In this document: piece by piece, positions 55,909 through 64,000 of the stretch | Position numbering within the stretch: position 1 is the stretch's first letter | Layout: each line of letters starts with the position of its first letter | Assembly (NCBI RefSeq): GCF_010499255.1 | Contig: NZ_JAAGRN010000006.1 | Coordinates: forward strand, 62,001-126,000 | Direction of reading: 5' to 3' | Length of the DNA stretch: 64,000 nt | Source of the DNA: Sheuella amnicola | Lineage (GTDB): Bacteria; Pseudomonadota; Gammaproteobacteria; Burkholderiales; Burkholderiaceae_B | Notes under the pieces: generated by a model | What the model was told of the DNA's origin: nothing | Database searches by the model: none | Seen by the model: only the letters and a program-made list of their open reading frames with translations | Made by a program: the position numbers and the translations under genes

Positions 55909-56481
55909 TCAAATCGCTTTTTCGCGAATGATCGGCCAGGCTTTGCGAAGGTAATACAACATCGACCATACTGTCAGGACGGCGGCGATCAGGATCAGCA
56001 ACTGACCAATCGGCTTAAGATTAATGCCAAAGAGGCTTTGGCTGTATAGCAGACAAGGGATCGCGACCATTTGAGCCGCTGTTTTGACTTTACCCAGGGA
56101 ATGAACAGCGACGCTTGCGCTTGCGCCCAGCTTGGCCATCCATTCACGCAAGGCCGAAATGGTGATCTCCCGACCGATAATGATCAAGGCAATAGCGGCA
56201 TCCACCCTGCCGAGCTCAAGCAAGATCAACAGGGCGGCGGACACCATCAATTTGTCCGCGACCGGATCCAGAAACGCACCAAAAGAGGAAGTCTGATTCA
56301 AGCGACGCGCCAACCAGCCATCAAACCAGTCGGTCAGGGCGGCGATGATGAAGGCAAGCGCAGCCCAGAGATCACGGCTAGAGGTCGAAAGCCAGGAGTC
56401 CGGCAAATAAAACAGCCCGACAACGAGCGGGATCATGGCTATGCGCAGCCAAGTCAGGAAGATGGGAAGATTAAATGGCAT
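55909..56481 (-). CDS. pgsA: CDP-diacylglycerol-glycerol-3-phosphate 3-phosphatidyltransferase
   Basis: The 190-residue inner-membrane enzyme that makes phosphatidylglycerophosphate, the precursor of PG and cardiolipin. The CDP-alcohol phosphotransferase motif D-G-x2-A-R-x8-G-x3-D-x3-D is complete in DWFDGWLARRLNQTSSFGAF followed by LDPVADK. About five spans are visible. It follows uvrC with an 84-nt gap. Confidence 0.95.
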   Translation of the reverse strand: MPFNLPIFLTWLRIAMIPLVVGLFYLPDSWLSTSSRDLWAALAFIIAALTDWFDGWLARRLNQTSSFGAFLDPVADKLMVSAALLILLELGRVDAAIALIIIGREITISALREWMAKLGASASVAVHSLGKVKTAAQMVAIPCLLYSQSLFGINLKPIGQLLILIAAVLTVWSMLYYLRKAWPIIREKAI

Positions 56482-56565
56482 ACCCGTATGCTAACTCAGA
56501 TCAAGCGAAATATTTCTGTCATGAAACACGCTGGAATTCGAAACAAACCGATCGAATCGTACGCG

Positions 56566-58401
56566 CTACCGTAAAGCAAAATAAATCCGCTCGGCCAGCT
56601 CGGGAGAAATACCCTCTACGGACGCAAGATCTTCTATGCCTGCGTTAGCAACACCGGAAAACCCTCCAAAGCGTGCCAGCAGGCGCTGACGCCGTTTCGC
56701 CCCCACTCCGTCGATGTCTTCGAGCCTGGAGACGTTTCGCGTTTTGGCACGCTTGGCGCGCATTCCGGTAATTGCAAACCGGTGGGCTTCATCGCGGATT
56801 TGGGCAATCAGCATCAACGCTGCGGACTCCTGCCCTAAAACCAGCGGTTTGCGCTCGTCGGCAAAAATCAGGGTTTCTAGTCCGACTTTGCGGTTTTCGC
56901 CCTTAGCCACCCCCACCAAAACGGCGATATCCAAGCCTAGCTCGGAGAATACCTGGCGGGCAATCTCGACTTGCCCTTTCCCGCCATCAATCAGCACCAA
57001 TCCGGGCAAAGTCGCCTGACCATCGGCCACTTTGCCAAAGCGACGCGTCAATACCTGTCTCATGGCGGCATAGTCGTCGCCCGGAGTGATTCCGGCTATG
57101 TTGTAGCGGCGATAAAGTGAAGGTTGCATCGCATGGTGGGAATACACCACACAGGAAGCCTGAGTCGCCTCGCCGGCTGTGTGGCTAATGTCGAAACACT
57201 CGATCTGCAGCGCCTCGAGCGCCAGCGGGTCGCAATCCAGGTCAAGCACCTCGGCCAAAGCCAACGTGCGTGCACTTCGGGCCCCTGATTCGGACAAAGC
57301 GTTAGCCAATGCCATCTCGGCGTTACGAACCGCTTGCTCAAGCCACGCCCTGCGCATGCCTTGAGGCCGACTGACGTAGTTTGCCTTGGCACCACGTGAT
57401 TCGCTCAGCAATGAAATCAACTCATCATCGGGCAAAGGATGCGAGCCAATAATCGAGGCCGGCAGAGGATTGTCGAGATAGTGCTGGGCAATGAACACCT
57501 CAAGTACCTCGGCTGGGGAGTCTCCATCGGTGTGGGTTGGAAAAAAGGCGCGATCCCCTAAATGGCGACCACCACGCACCATTGCAAGATTGACACACAC
57601 TTTGCCTCCTGATGAAGCGACGGCGATGATGTCTGTGTCCCGACTATCTGCATCCTCCATGGTCTGCTGATGCAGTACTTTGGCAAGCGCACCCATCTGA
57701 TCCCTCAAGGCGGCCGCCTGTTCGAACTCGAGCGCCTCGGATGCAGCCAGCATGCGTGATTCGATATCACCCATGATTTCCTGCGTTTCGCCATTCAGAA
57801 AACGAGCTGCACGTTGCGCATCTTCGGCGTAATCCTCAAGAGCAATTTCCTTGACGCACGGTGCCGAGCAACGACCGATCTGAAACAACAGACAGGGGCG
57901 AGAGCGATTTGCATACACTGTATCTTCGCAGGTGCGAAGCCGAAAAACTTTTTGCAGAATCTGAATGGTTTCCCGTACCGCCCAGGCACTCGGGTAGGGT
58001 CCGAAAAATTGTCCTTTTTTCTGAGTCGAGCCCCTGTAGTATGCAATGCGAGGTGCGGCATGCGCCGACAACATCAAATACGGATAAGACTTGTCATCGC
58101 GAAACAGAATGTTGTAGCGCGGACGCAGACTTTTAATGAGATTATTTTCAAGAATCAGCGCTTCGGCTTCGGAGCGCGTGACAGTCACTTCGATTTTGAC
58201 AACCCGGGCCACCATGTGTCCGATGCGCGGACTGGAAATGGTCTTCTGAAAATACGAGGAGACACGCTTTTTAAGGTCGCGCGCTTTGCCAACATAGAGA
58301 ACCTCACCATCGGCATCGATGTGGCGGTACACACCCGGCAAATGGGGCAGCCGGGCCAGGTACGATTTAATATCGAATATCGGTGATTCAGGGTCGTTCA
58401 T
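56566..58401 (-). CDS. uvrC: Excinuclease ABC subunit C
   Basis: The 611-residue nucleotide-excision repair nuclease that makes both incisions around lesions marked by UvrAB. It has the N-terminal GIY-YIG domain ([19 protein letters not shown]), a central UvrB-binding UVR motif (around 205-240, [16 protein letters not shown]), the C-terminal RNase H-like domain and a helix-hairpin-helix pair ([16 protein letters not shown]). It overlaps the nagZ stop by 14 nt, so it belongs to the pdxJ-acpS-nagZ-uvrC(-pgsA) operon. Confidence 0.96.
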   Translation of the reverse strand: MNDPESPIFDIKSYLARLPHLPGVYRHIDADGEVLYVGKARDLKKRVSSYFQKTISSPRIGHMVARVVKIEVTVTRSEAEALILENNLIKSLRPRYNILFRDDKSYPYLMLSAHAAPRIAYYRGSTQKKGQFFGPYPSAWAVRETIQILQKVFRLRTCEDTVYANRSRPCLLFQIGRCSAPCVKEIALEDYAEDAQRAARFLNGETQEIMGDIESRMLAASEALEFEQAAALRDQMGALAKVLHQQTMEDADSRDTDIIAVASSGGKVCVNLAMVRGGRHLGDRAFFPTHTDGDSPAEVLEVFIAQHYLDNPLPASIIGSHPLPDDELISLLSESRGAKANYVSRPQGMRRAWLEQAVRNAEMALANALSESGARSARTLALAEVLDLDCDPLALEALQIECFDISHTAGEATQASCVVYSHHAMQPSLYRRYNIAGITPGDDYAAMRQVLTRRFGKVADGQATLPGLVLIDGGKGQVEIARQVFSELGLDIAVLVGVAKGENRKVGLETLIFADERKPLVLGQESAALMLIAQIRDEAHRFAITGMRAKRAKTRNVSRLEDIDGVGAKRRQRLLARFGGFSGVANAGIEDLASVEGISPELAERIYFALR

Positions 58402-59452
58402 TGAGCTCGCGCACCGACTTGAGCGCTTGCCGATAAGCCAGCGAGGCTTGCAAGGCCTTCCATCTCAACGGTTTGTTTTTTGGCATCAAGCGCTCTATTC
58501 GCGCAGCAGAAACCGGGTCAGCTTTGTGTTGCAAGCGACCCAGCAGGTCGTCAGCCAAATCCGAACGATTGCACACCAGCGCCATATCGCAGCCTGCACC
58601 GAGCGCAGCTTTGGCTCGGGCCAGAATGTCACCGGCAACCGAGGCGCCTTCCATCGTGAGGTCATCGGAGAACACCACGCCGTCGTAGGACAGTTTCGTG
58701 CGTAGGATTTCCTGTATCCACTTTTCCGAAAAACCAGCCGGCTTGCTATCGACTTTCGGGTAAATCACATGCGCAGGCATGACCGATGCAATCACCTGGT
58801 CGCCCAACCATTCATATGGTGCGGCATCTTCACGCAAAATTCGTGTCAGTGTGCGCGGGTCGCGGGGAATTTCATGATGCGAATCGGCTGCAACTGCACC
58901 ATGGCCCGGAAAATGCTTGCCACAAGACGACATGCCGGCGAGTGACAAGCCTTGCGATAACGCTCTGGCCAACATGGCTACAACTCGCGGATCACGGTGA
59001 AAAGATCGATCACCTATGACGCGGCTCACGCCATAGTCCAAGTCGAGAACAGGCGTGAAACTGAGATCGACACCACATGCCCTGAGCTCGGAACCAAGCA
59101 CATAACCTACATCTGTTGCCATCCGCATCGCAAGCATCGGATCATTCATCCAGGCTTCGCCAATTTTGCGCATAGATGGCAGGACGGTAAAACCATCAGT
59201 GCGAAAACGTTGCACCCGCCCGCCTTCGTGGTCCACCGCGATCAACAATCTGGGGCTGCGTAACTTATGAATTTTGCGCGTCAAATCGACCAACTGCTCG
59301 CGGCTCTCGAAGTTTCGGGCAAACAGAATAACTGCTCCGACCAAAGGGTGACGCAGCCGTTGTTTTTCATCATCAGTCAACGTACACCCAGCCACATCAA
59401 CCATCAAAGGACCACGAGTGACGATTTCATTTTTTTTGCTAGACACGATCAA
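58388..59452 (-). CDS. nagZ: Beta-N-acetylhexosaminidase
   Basis: A family 3 glycosidase of up to 354 residues that removes N-acetylglucosamine from anhydromuropeptides during cytosolic cell-wall recycling. The catalytic motif KHFPGHG with the Asp/His dyad region (AADSHHEIP) and the nucleophile segment [14 protein letters not shown] are present. The frame opens at TTG 59452, overlapping the acpS stop, with GTG at 59446 close behind and AAGGAG upstream. A later ATG at 59404 would give the E. coli-like N terminus. The start is therefore uncertain. Confidence 0.92.
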   Translation of the reverse strand: MIVSSKKNEIVTRGPLMVDVAGCTLTDDEKQRLRHPLVGAVILFARNFESREQLVDLTRKIHKLRSPRLLIAVDHEGGRVQRFRTDGFTVLPSMRKIGEAWMNDPMLAMRMATDVGYVLGSELRACGVDLSFTPVLDLDYGVSRVIGDRSFHRDPRVVAMLARALSQGLSLAGMSSCGKHFPGHGAVAADSHHEIPRDPRTLTRILREDAAPYEWLGDQVIASVMPAHVIYPKVDSKPAGFSEKWIQEILRTKLSYDGVVFSDDLTMEGASVAGDILARAKAALGAGCDMALVCNRSDLADDLLGRLQHKADPVSAARIERLMPKNKPLRWKALQASLAYRQALKSVRELNERP

Positions 59453-59856
59453 CGCGCTCCTTGAGATTCCACTACAACATAGGCGGCACCGTATTCCAAC
59501 TCATCCGTTATCGATACGTGCGCCGCTCCAAAACGATTTTCATACCACTCGGCCAGCGGGGAAGACAACACAACGCGAGGCCGCCCACCGGGCGCATTTA
59601 AAGTTTGCATGCGGGTCCACCACATAGGCGCGTGCATGCCAAGTCCGATCGCCTTCGAAAAAGCCTCTTTGGCGGCAAAACGCGTCGCCAGGTAACGCAC
59701 CCCGCGCAAGCGATCCCGTGCCGCACGTGCGCGAAACACCTTAAGCTCGTCCTGTCCGAGTATTTTTTCGGGAAATCTTTCGGGATGGCGTTGCCAGGCG
59801 CGATCTATACGATCCATCTTGATCAGGTCGATGCCTATTCCCGCTATCGCATCCAT
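59449..59856 (-). CDS. acpS: Holo-[acyl-carrier-protein] synthase
   Basis: A 135-residue enzyme that transfers 4'-phosphopantetheine from CoA to ACP. Magnesium-binding residues are visible in [12 protein letters not shown] and [12 protein letters not shown]. The start is ATG 59856 with GAGG 8 nt upstream. A TTG just before it is less suited. It lies directly after pdxJ and overlaps nagZ, as in many proteobacterial pdxJ-acpS operons. Confidence 0.94.
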   Translation of the reverse strand: MDAIAGIGIDLIKMDRIDRAWQRHPERFPEKILGQDELKVFRARAARDRLRGVRYLATRFAAKEAFSKAIGLGMHAPMWWTRMQTLNAPGGRPRVVLSSPLAEWYENRFGAAHVSITDELEYGAAYVVVESQGAR

Positions 59857-59866
59857 CAAAGCAACC

Positions 59867-60628
59867 TCAATCTTGTCGCGGCGAAAGCAATGCGCCCCGG
59901 TCTGCCTGCAATGAGGCTTGAACCATGCGGGCCTTCATATTACGGATCGTCTGCTCCCAACCATCGAAAACAGCCTGAGCGACCAATGCATGTCCGATAT
60001 TGAGCTCGGAAATTCCCTCCATGGCGGCAATCGGGTCAACATTATCGAAATGCAGCCCATGGCCGGCATTGACTCGCAGTCCTTGGCCCACTGCAAAAGC
60101 CGTCGCGCGACGCAAACGCATGAGCTCGTGCTCGACTTGATCTGCAGGCGCTTCGGCGTAAGCACCAGTATGCAGTTCGATCACCCGCGCACCGCAATCG
60201 ACCGCGGCACGAATCTGTGACTCTTCGGGATCGATGAAGAGAGAGACGCGGATTGCGTTCGATTCGAGTTGACGAACCGCAGCTTGAACCGCTGCAAATC
60301 CACCAATGACATCCAAGCCACCCTCGGTAGTCAATTCGGTGCGCTTTTCCGGCACCAGGCACACATCCTGAGGCTGCACTTTGCATGCAATATCCAGCAT
60401 TTCAGCGGTGACGGCGCACTCTAGATTCATGCGGGTACGCAACAACGGCCTCAACTTGAACACATCGGCATCCTGGATGTGACGTCGATCTTCACGCAGA
60501 TGCAAAGTGATCAGGTCCGCCCCCGCGTCCTCGGCGCGCAATGCAGCGACGATCGGATCGGGATAGGTTGTATGGCGCTGCTGACGCAAGGTCGCAACGT
60601 GATCGATATTAACGCCGAGATCTATCAT
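59867..60628 (-). CDS. pdxJ: Pyridoxine 5'-phosphate synthase
   Basis: A 253-residue TIM barrel that condenses 1-deoxyxylulose 5-phosphate with 3-amino-2-oxopropyl phosphate in vitamin B6 synthesis. Family signatures are present: [15 protein letters not shown] at the N terminus, [10 protein letters not shown] and [11 protein letters not shown]. The start is ATG 60628, the second codon-aligned Met, since the product then begins [10 protein letters not shown] like other PdxJ. The extra upstream frame is not family-like. Confidence 0.95.
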   Translation of the reverse strand: MIDLGVNIDHVATLRQQRHTTYPDPIVAALRAEDAGADLITLHLREDRRHIQDADVFKLRPLLRTRMNLECAVTAEMLDIACKVQPQDVCLVPEKRTELTTEGGLDVIGGFAAVQAAVRQLESNAIRVSLFIDPEESQIRAAVDCGARVIELHTGAYAEAPADQVEHELMRLRRATAFAVGQGLRVNAGHGLHFDNVDPIAAMEGISELNIGHALVAQAVFDGWEQTIRNMKARMVQASLQADRGALLSPRQD

Positions 60629-60719
60629 GTATTCACACCGCAGTTGACTTCGAAACTTTGCCCGCTGAAACTTTGATTCAATCGCGCATATCCAGCAGAT
60701 TATCACGGCCTCGCGATCG

Positions 60720-61712
60720 TTAACGGAGGATTTCCCCCGCGCTTTTGATTAATGCATCTGAAACCACAACTCCCTGCTTTTGCGCAGCGTTCAGGTTAAG
60801 CATCAAAAGAGGTCTGGCGATCTCCGGCTTGATATTGACCGGAGTTGTTCCGCGCAAAATTCTTGTCAGCATTTTGCCCGCCTGAACACCCAGATCCCTA
60901 TCCGTGACGACAATCGCCGCCGTGGCACCTTGACGCACACCATTCACGTTGGAGGCGATCAAGGGCAGCTTCGCATCATTCGCAACCTTGACCAAAGCGG
61001 CGTAGGACTTTGTCACGTTGACGTCATCAAACGAATAAAAGGCATCCACCCGGCTAATCAGGCTTCGTGCGGCTGCGCCGACATCCCCCGGACGAGCTGC
61101 GGAAGCGTCCAATAGCGCCAAACCGAGTTTAGCCATTTGCTCCTGCAACTCTTTGATTTTAGATACTGAAGCTGGATCGTTGGGGTTGTAAACCACTCCA
61201 ACTTTACGTGCACCGGGAACCAATTGCTTGATGACCGCAATCTGACGGGCGATCGGAACATTACTTGTTAATCCGGTGACATTGGAAGCATTTGTATCCT
61301 CGGGACTGAATGTAATCGCATCAACTGAATCGGCAACATTTATGTATACAACGGGATAGTGACGTGTAGTCGACACCGCAGCCTGAATTGCCGAAGGCGC
61401 GATCGCAACAATTGCGTCGGGTTTTGACGTTATGGCCTTGCTCATGATCATTTTCAGACGCTCGGGTTCGGCTTCTTCAAAGGTTAACTTGAATGCCTTG
61501 CCTTCAAAGAAGCCCCCCCATTTGAGCCCTTCGCGCAATCCATCCCGGATGTCGTCATTCGCAGCGACATCCTGCACGCCTAGAACAAAAACACTTTTTT
61601 GCTGCGCAAATGCCGTAGATTGGGACAACGCAATCCAAACAAGCAAAAACCCGGACAGCGCATATCCGGCGATCGATATCAAATAGCGCGACAGGCGCTG
61701 AATCCAATTCAC
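60720..61712 (-). CDS. ABC_sub_bind-family (TrpX-type) periplasmic receptor
   Basis: A receptor of about 330 residues with a signal peptide (hydrophobic [15 protein letters not shown], cleavage near AFA). The ABC_sub_bind fold follows: [40 protein letters not shown] and [17 protein letters not shown]. Members of this family bind aromatic amino acids or other small molecules and normally sit beside permease and ATPase genes. None is visible here. The start is probably GTG 61712 with GGA upstream. The frame opens with a TTG 12 codons earlier. It lies upstream of pdxJ on the same strand. Confidence 0.82.
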   Translation of the reverse strand: MNWIQRLSRYLISIAGYALSGFLLVWIALSQSTAFAQQKSVFVLGVQDVAANDDIRDGLREGLKWGGFFEGKAFKLTFEEAEPERLKMIMSKAITSKPDAIVAIAPSAIQAAVSTTRHYPVVYINVADSVDAITFSPEDTNASNVTGLTSNVPIARQIAVIKQLVPGARKVGVVYNPNDPASVSKIKELQEQMAKLGLALLDASAARPGDVGAAARSLISRVDAFYSFDDVNVTKSYAALVKVANDAKLPLIASNVNGVRQGATAAIVVTDRDLGVQAGKMLTRILRGTTPVNIKPEIARPLLMLNLNAAQKQGVVVSDALIKSAGEILR

Positions 61713-61793
61713 GTGCTTGATTCCACAAACTTGATGATTTTTAGTCAAACGATTCGATTACGCTTAAGTGGCGAGATCGCATAGCATCCCATT

Positions 61794-62585
61794 TTAGATG
61801 GACAGCACTCCATTGGTTGCGCGCCCTGCAAATGAGCGTACCCAGCGTCTGGCCGGCAAGCGATATATCGACTCGACCTGTTCGGCCCGTTCAAGAAGCT
61901 GGTTCAAGGAAACCTCGATCGCCGGACCTTTGAAGGCGAGCACCACCTGGTTGCCGGCATCAATTTGCGGCAAACACAGGATGCGCCCATCGAAAGCCTT
62001 GCCCAAATTTCTGATGTTGCGCGCAAAACTTTCATGAGCTCCGAACAAATTGACAGTCAAGACCCCCACCTCTTCGAGTGCGTTGCGGCAACCCTCATAA
62101 AAAGCCAACGAGTCTCGCACAGGGCCCTGCGCTTGAGCATCGTAGAGATCAACCATCAATATGGACTGGGTTGCATGATTTCCGGGATCTTGGACCCACA
62201 GGCCGGCATCTTCATGCGTGACGCTCAGTCTGGCCGGGCTTGGCAACTTGAAATACATCCGGCACGCGGCAGTCACCTGAGGATTCCACTCGACAACTTG
62301 CAAGAAATTCTGAGTATTTTTCAGGCAAAATCTGGCCAGTGATCCGGCACCAAGGCCCAGCATCCCGATCGACTTACTGCGTGAAGGCTCCAGAAACAGC
62401 AGCCAAGCCATCATCTGGGCGGTGTATTCAATCACGAGATCCGCCGGACGCTTCACGCTCATCGCCCCCTGTACCCACTCGGTGCCGAAGTGAAGGTAGC
62501 GCACACCCGAAAACTCCGAAATCGTCGGGCAGTCCTCCACTGATGGGGCATGGCCCGATTTTCGCGACTTTGAGGGTTTGGACAA
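61794..62585 (-). CDS. Spermidine synthase-like (SpeE-fold) protein
   Basis: A 263-residue protein with the polyamine synthase-type nucleotide fold: the GMLGLGAGSLARF motif, VVEWNPQVTAACR and a late SILMVDLYDAQ (catalytic Asp region). True spermidine synthases keep a GGGDG motif, which here reads GLGAG, and the N-terminal beta domain is short. An uncharacterised SpeE-like methyltransferase or aminopropyltransferase relative is therefore more likely than SpeE. Translation starts at TTG 62585 with GGAG 7 nt upstream. It diverges from rpmE2. Confidence 0.72.
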   Translation of the reverse strand: MSKPSKSRKSGHAPSVEDCPTISEFSGVRYLHFGTEWVQGAMSVKRPADLVIEYTAQMMAWLLFLEPSRSKSIGMLGLGAGSLARFCLKNTQNFLQVVEWNPQVTAACRMYFKLPSPARLSVTHEDAGLWVQDPGNHATQSILMVDLYDAQAQGPVRDSLAFYEGCRNALEEVGVLTVNLFGAHESFARNIRNLGKAFDGRILCLPQIDAGNQVVLAFKGPAIEVSLNQLLERAEQVESIYRLPARRWVRSFAGRATNGVLSI

Positions 62586-62762
62586 GAATATTCTCCATTT
62601 GAAGGGGGAATTATCGCCGGTATTGCGGTAAACCCATAGTCACTGTAGAATAACGGGTTGATCTGGATACGTGGCAGATGTCTAAACCAATACTGCTCTA
62701 ATTGGTATTGGGCGTTAACTAACCTACGCTGCTGGCGACCCGAGTAACCTAAAGGATAAATG

Positions 62763-63023
62763 ATGAAAGAAGGCATTCACCCCGAATATCGCGATGTTGT
62801 ATTCGTTGACCTGCAAACCGGCAACAAATTCATTACTCGCTCCACCCTGAACAGCCGCGAAACGATTGAAATGGATGGCAAGACCTATCCTTTGTTCAAG
62901 TGTGACGTTACTTCGGAATCACACCCCTTCTATACCGGCGCTCAGACACGTATCGTCGAGACTGGTCGCGTCGAAAAGTTCCGCGCCCGTTTTGCCCGTA
63001 CGACCGGTACCAAAAAGGCTTAA
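62763..63023 (+). CDS. rpmE2: 50S ribosomal protein L31, type B
   Basis: An 86-residue type B L31 (RpmE2/YkgM-like), beginning [16 protein letters not shown]. It contains HPFYTG, typical of the zinc-free C-minus form: only one Cys (in KCDVTSES), so the CxxC zinc site of type A L31 is absent. The second of two adjacent ATG codons (62763) is at the better distance from AAAGGA. A strong terminator follows. Whether it is the sole L31 of the genome cannot be told from this window. Confidence 0.93.
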   Translation: MKEGIHPEYRDVVFVDLQTGNKFITRSTLNSRETIEMDGKTYPLFKCDVTSESHPFYTGAQTRIVETGRVEKFRARFARTTGTKKA

Positions 63024-63068
63024 CGCACACTATTCATACCGAATCGCTTTCCAATTCGGATATGATCC

Positions 63069-63093
63069 AAGGCAGCCTTTGGCTGCCTTTTTT
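63069..63093 (+). terminator. Rho-independent terminator after rpmE2
   Basis: A perfect 9-bp stem (AAGGCAGCC/GGCTGCCTT, 3-nt loop) with a run of six T after the stem, 46 nt beyond the rpmE2 stop. Confidence 0.93.
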
Positions 63094-63140
63094 GTGCCTT
63101 TTTTTGTACCTGTTTCATCTTTGATGGTCGCCTGCGAAAC

Positions 63141-64000
63141 GTGTCTCCCAACTCTCAGTCCACCCCCGCCCGCCTGACAGCTCCGGCCACGGTCAAATTG
63201 CCGCGCCTGATGTTGTTCGTGTTGGCCTTTGCCTACATTGTGGCCGGACTTTTTGGACGCGATCCATGGAAGACTGATGACGTGGTCGGACTGGCAACCA
63301 TGCTGACCGCATTCAATGCGCAGGGGCATTCCTGGTTACTCCCCCATATCGGTTCCTTCGAATTAACTCAGGACGGACCTTTGGTGATGTGGGTCGGTGC
63401 GGCCATGATCAGGATATTCGGCCCCATGATTGGCGTCATCCACGCAGCTCAATTGGCAACGACACTCTGGTTCGCCATGACACTGGGATTTGTCTGGTAC
63501 GGCACCTACCTGCTTGGTCGGCGTGCGGAAGCGCAACCGCTCGCGCTTCCCTTTGGCGGCGAGCCCACCGTCAAGGATTACGGTCGTCTGATTGCTGATG
63601 CGGCGAGCCTGCTGTTGATCGCAACTGCAGGCGTTTTGCTGCGTCTGCATGAAACTTCTTTCGTGCCTGCCCTAATTGCCTGCTACTCCCTTGGTTTTTA
63701 TGCCATGGCGCGCATGTTGGACAAGCCTCTTGTCGGATCGACCATGCTCGGAATCGCGCTGGCTGGCGCATTTCTGACTCGTGCCTGGCCAGGCGTACTG
63801 GCGCTGTTGTTCGCCATTCCAATCGCTTTTCTTCCCCGCGGTGCGCTTTGGGTCAGGCGATTCTGGCTGATCTGGACTTTGCTGCTTGCAATTGGTCTTG
63901 GAATGGGATGGTGGCTAGCAGGCATGCATATCGATCCCGACTGGATGAGCGAATGGATGCACTGGAATCGTCAGGCATTCGGCTTGCCGGACTCGAGTGT
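63141..64000 (+). CDS. ArnT-like/PMT-family glycosyltransferase (N-terminal part, runs off the window)
   Basis: An open frame of 286 codons without stop to the window end, beginning at GTG 63141 (MSPNSQS...). An ATG 23 codons later is an alternative. The product has a first span (LMLFVLAFAYIVAGLFG), then the GT-C hallmark GRDPWKTDD, where an acidic pair on the first periplasmic loop binds the polyprenyl-phosphate donor. Further spans follow (LLLIATAGVLL, TMLGIALAGAFLT, IWTLLLAIGLGMGWWL). ArnT/FlmK proteins attach aminoarabinose, galactosamine or glucosamine from undecaprenyl phosphate to lipid A. With the FlmF2/NaxD-like pair at 26189-28068 this could complete an amino-sugar lipid A pathway. 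Confidence 0.8.
   Translation, partial: MSPNSQSTPARLTAPATVKLPRLMLFVLAFAYIVAGLFGRDPWKTDDVVGLATMLTAFNAQGHSWLLPHIGSFELTQDGPLVMWVGAAMIRIFGPMIGVIHAAQLATTLWFAMTLGFVWYGTYLLGRRAEAQPLALPFGGEPTVKDYGRLIADAASLLLIATAGVLLRLHETSFVPALIACYSLGFYAMARMLDKPLVGSTMLGIALAGAFLTRAWPGVLALLFAIPIAFLPRGALWVRRFWLIWTLLLAIGLGMGWWLAGMHIDPDWMSEWMHWNRQAFGLPDSS

Noticed and set aside
56482-56565. Possible tRNA between pgsA and uvrC, a place where some betaproteobacteria carry tRNA genes
   Set aside because: No cloverleaf, T-loop or anticodon stem could be formed.
1-64000. CRISPR arrays, insertion sequences, prophage or integrase remnants
   Set aside because: No regular spaced direct repeats, transposase-like or integrase-like frames, or flanking inverted repeats were seen anywhere in the window.

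Overview
The window looks like a chromosomal segment of a betaproteobacterium, most likely order Burkholderiales and near Alcaligenaceae. The basis is family-level recognition: a Bug-type (TctC) periplasmic receptor, a parE/parC pair, trxA-rho, long-form QueF, ccoNOQP-ccoG-fixH order, a NaxD-like lipid A sugar deacetylase and many Fnr-type sites. Base composition is close to half G+C by eye. I see no rRNA, tRNA, CRISPR array, insertion sequence or prophage. Genes are densely packed, with many ATGA/TGATG stop-start overlaps.

Layout. (1) 21-8752, minus strand: an eight-gene type IVb (R64/TCP-like) pilus operon: TcpQ-domain lipoprotein, PilN secretin, PilO, PilP, PilQ ATPase, PilR platform, PilS pilin and a PilV-like tip pilin. 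It runs off the left edge. (2) 8931-12642, minus: an odd trio of a 2Fe-2S flavoreductase, a DadA-like D-amino acid dehydrogenase and an orphan UgpB-like binding protein. (3) 12693-26180: core genes parC, parE, trxA, rho, yhdP, glnE, queH. (4) 26189-28068: a polyprenyl-phosphate glycosyltransferase plus YdjC/NaxD-family deacetylase, a pair expected to build an undecaprenyl-phosphate amino sugar. An ArnT-like glycosyltransferase that could use it starts at 63141. (5) 28139-35667: an EamA permease and Asp/Glu/hydantoin racemase diverging from a five-gene peptide-type ABC transporter preceded by a canonical sigma-54 promoter. (6) 35723-39324: clpB with a sigma-32-like promoter and an Fe-S Fnr gene with a perfect Fnr box. 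(7) 39334-44426: a CoA-ester catabolic cluster (two acyl-CoA dehydrogenases, class III CoA-transferase, MaoC-like hydratase, Bug receptor). (8) 44590-48342: a compact sulfur cassette (two half-size YeeE/YedE transporters, a secreted NPCGP-repeat peptide, an unknown His-rich protein, a periplasmic tandem rhodanese, a methyltransferase). (9) 48350-54950, minus: the cbb3 oxidase block ccoI-ccoS-ccoNOQP-ccoG-fixH-small membrane protein, with Fnr sites before ccoI and ccoN. (10) 55049-64000: queF, pgsA, uvrC, nagZ, acpS, pdxJ, an ABC_sub_bind-type receptor, a spermidine synthase-like protein, rpmE2 and the start of the ArnT-like gene.

Most unusual: the ccoI gene is one uninterrupted 325-codon frame that keeps the membrane helices and CPC motif of a copper P1B-ATPase but lacks the N-terminal metal-binding, actuator, phosphorylation and nucleotide-binding domains. 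fixH in the same block is also short (77 aa). Together they suggest a reduced cbb3 maturation module. The second system worth attention is the sulfur cassette, whose secreted cysteine-repeat peptide and His-rich partner have no function I can name.
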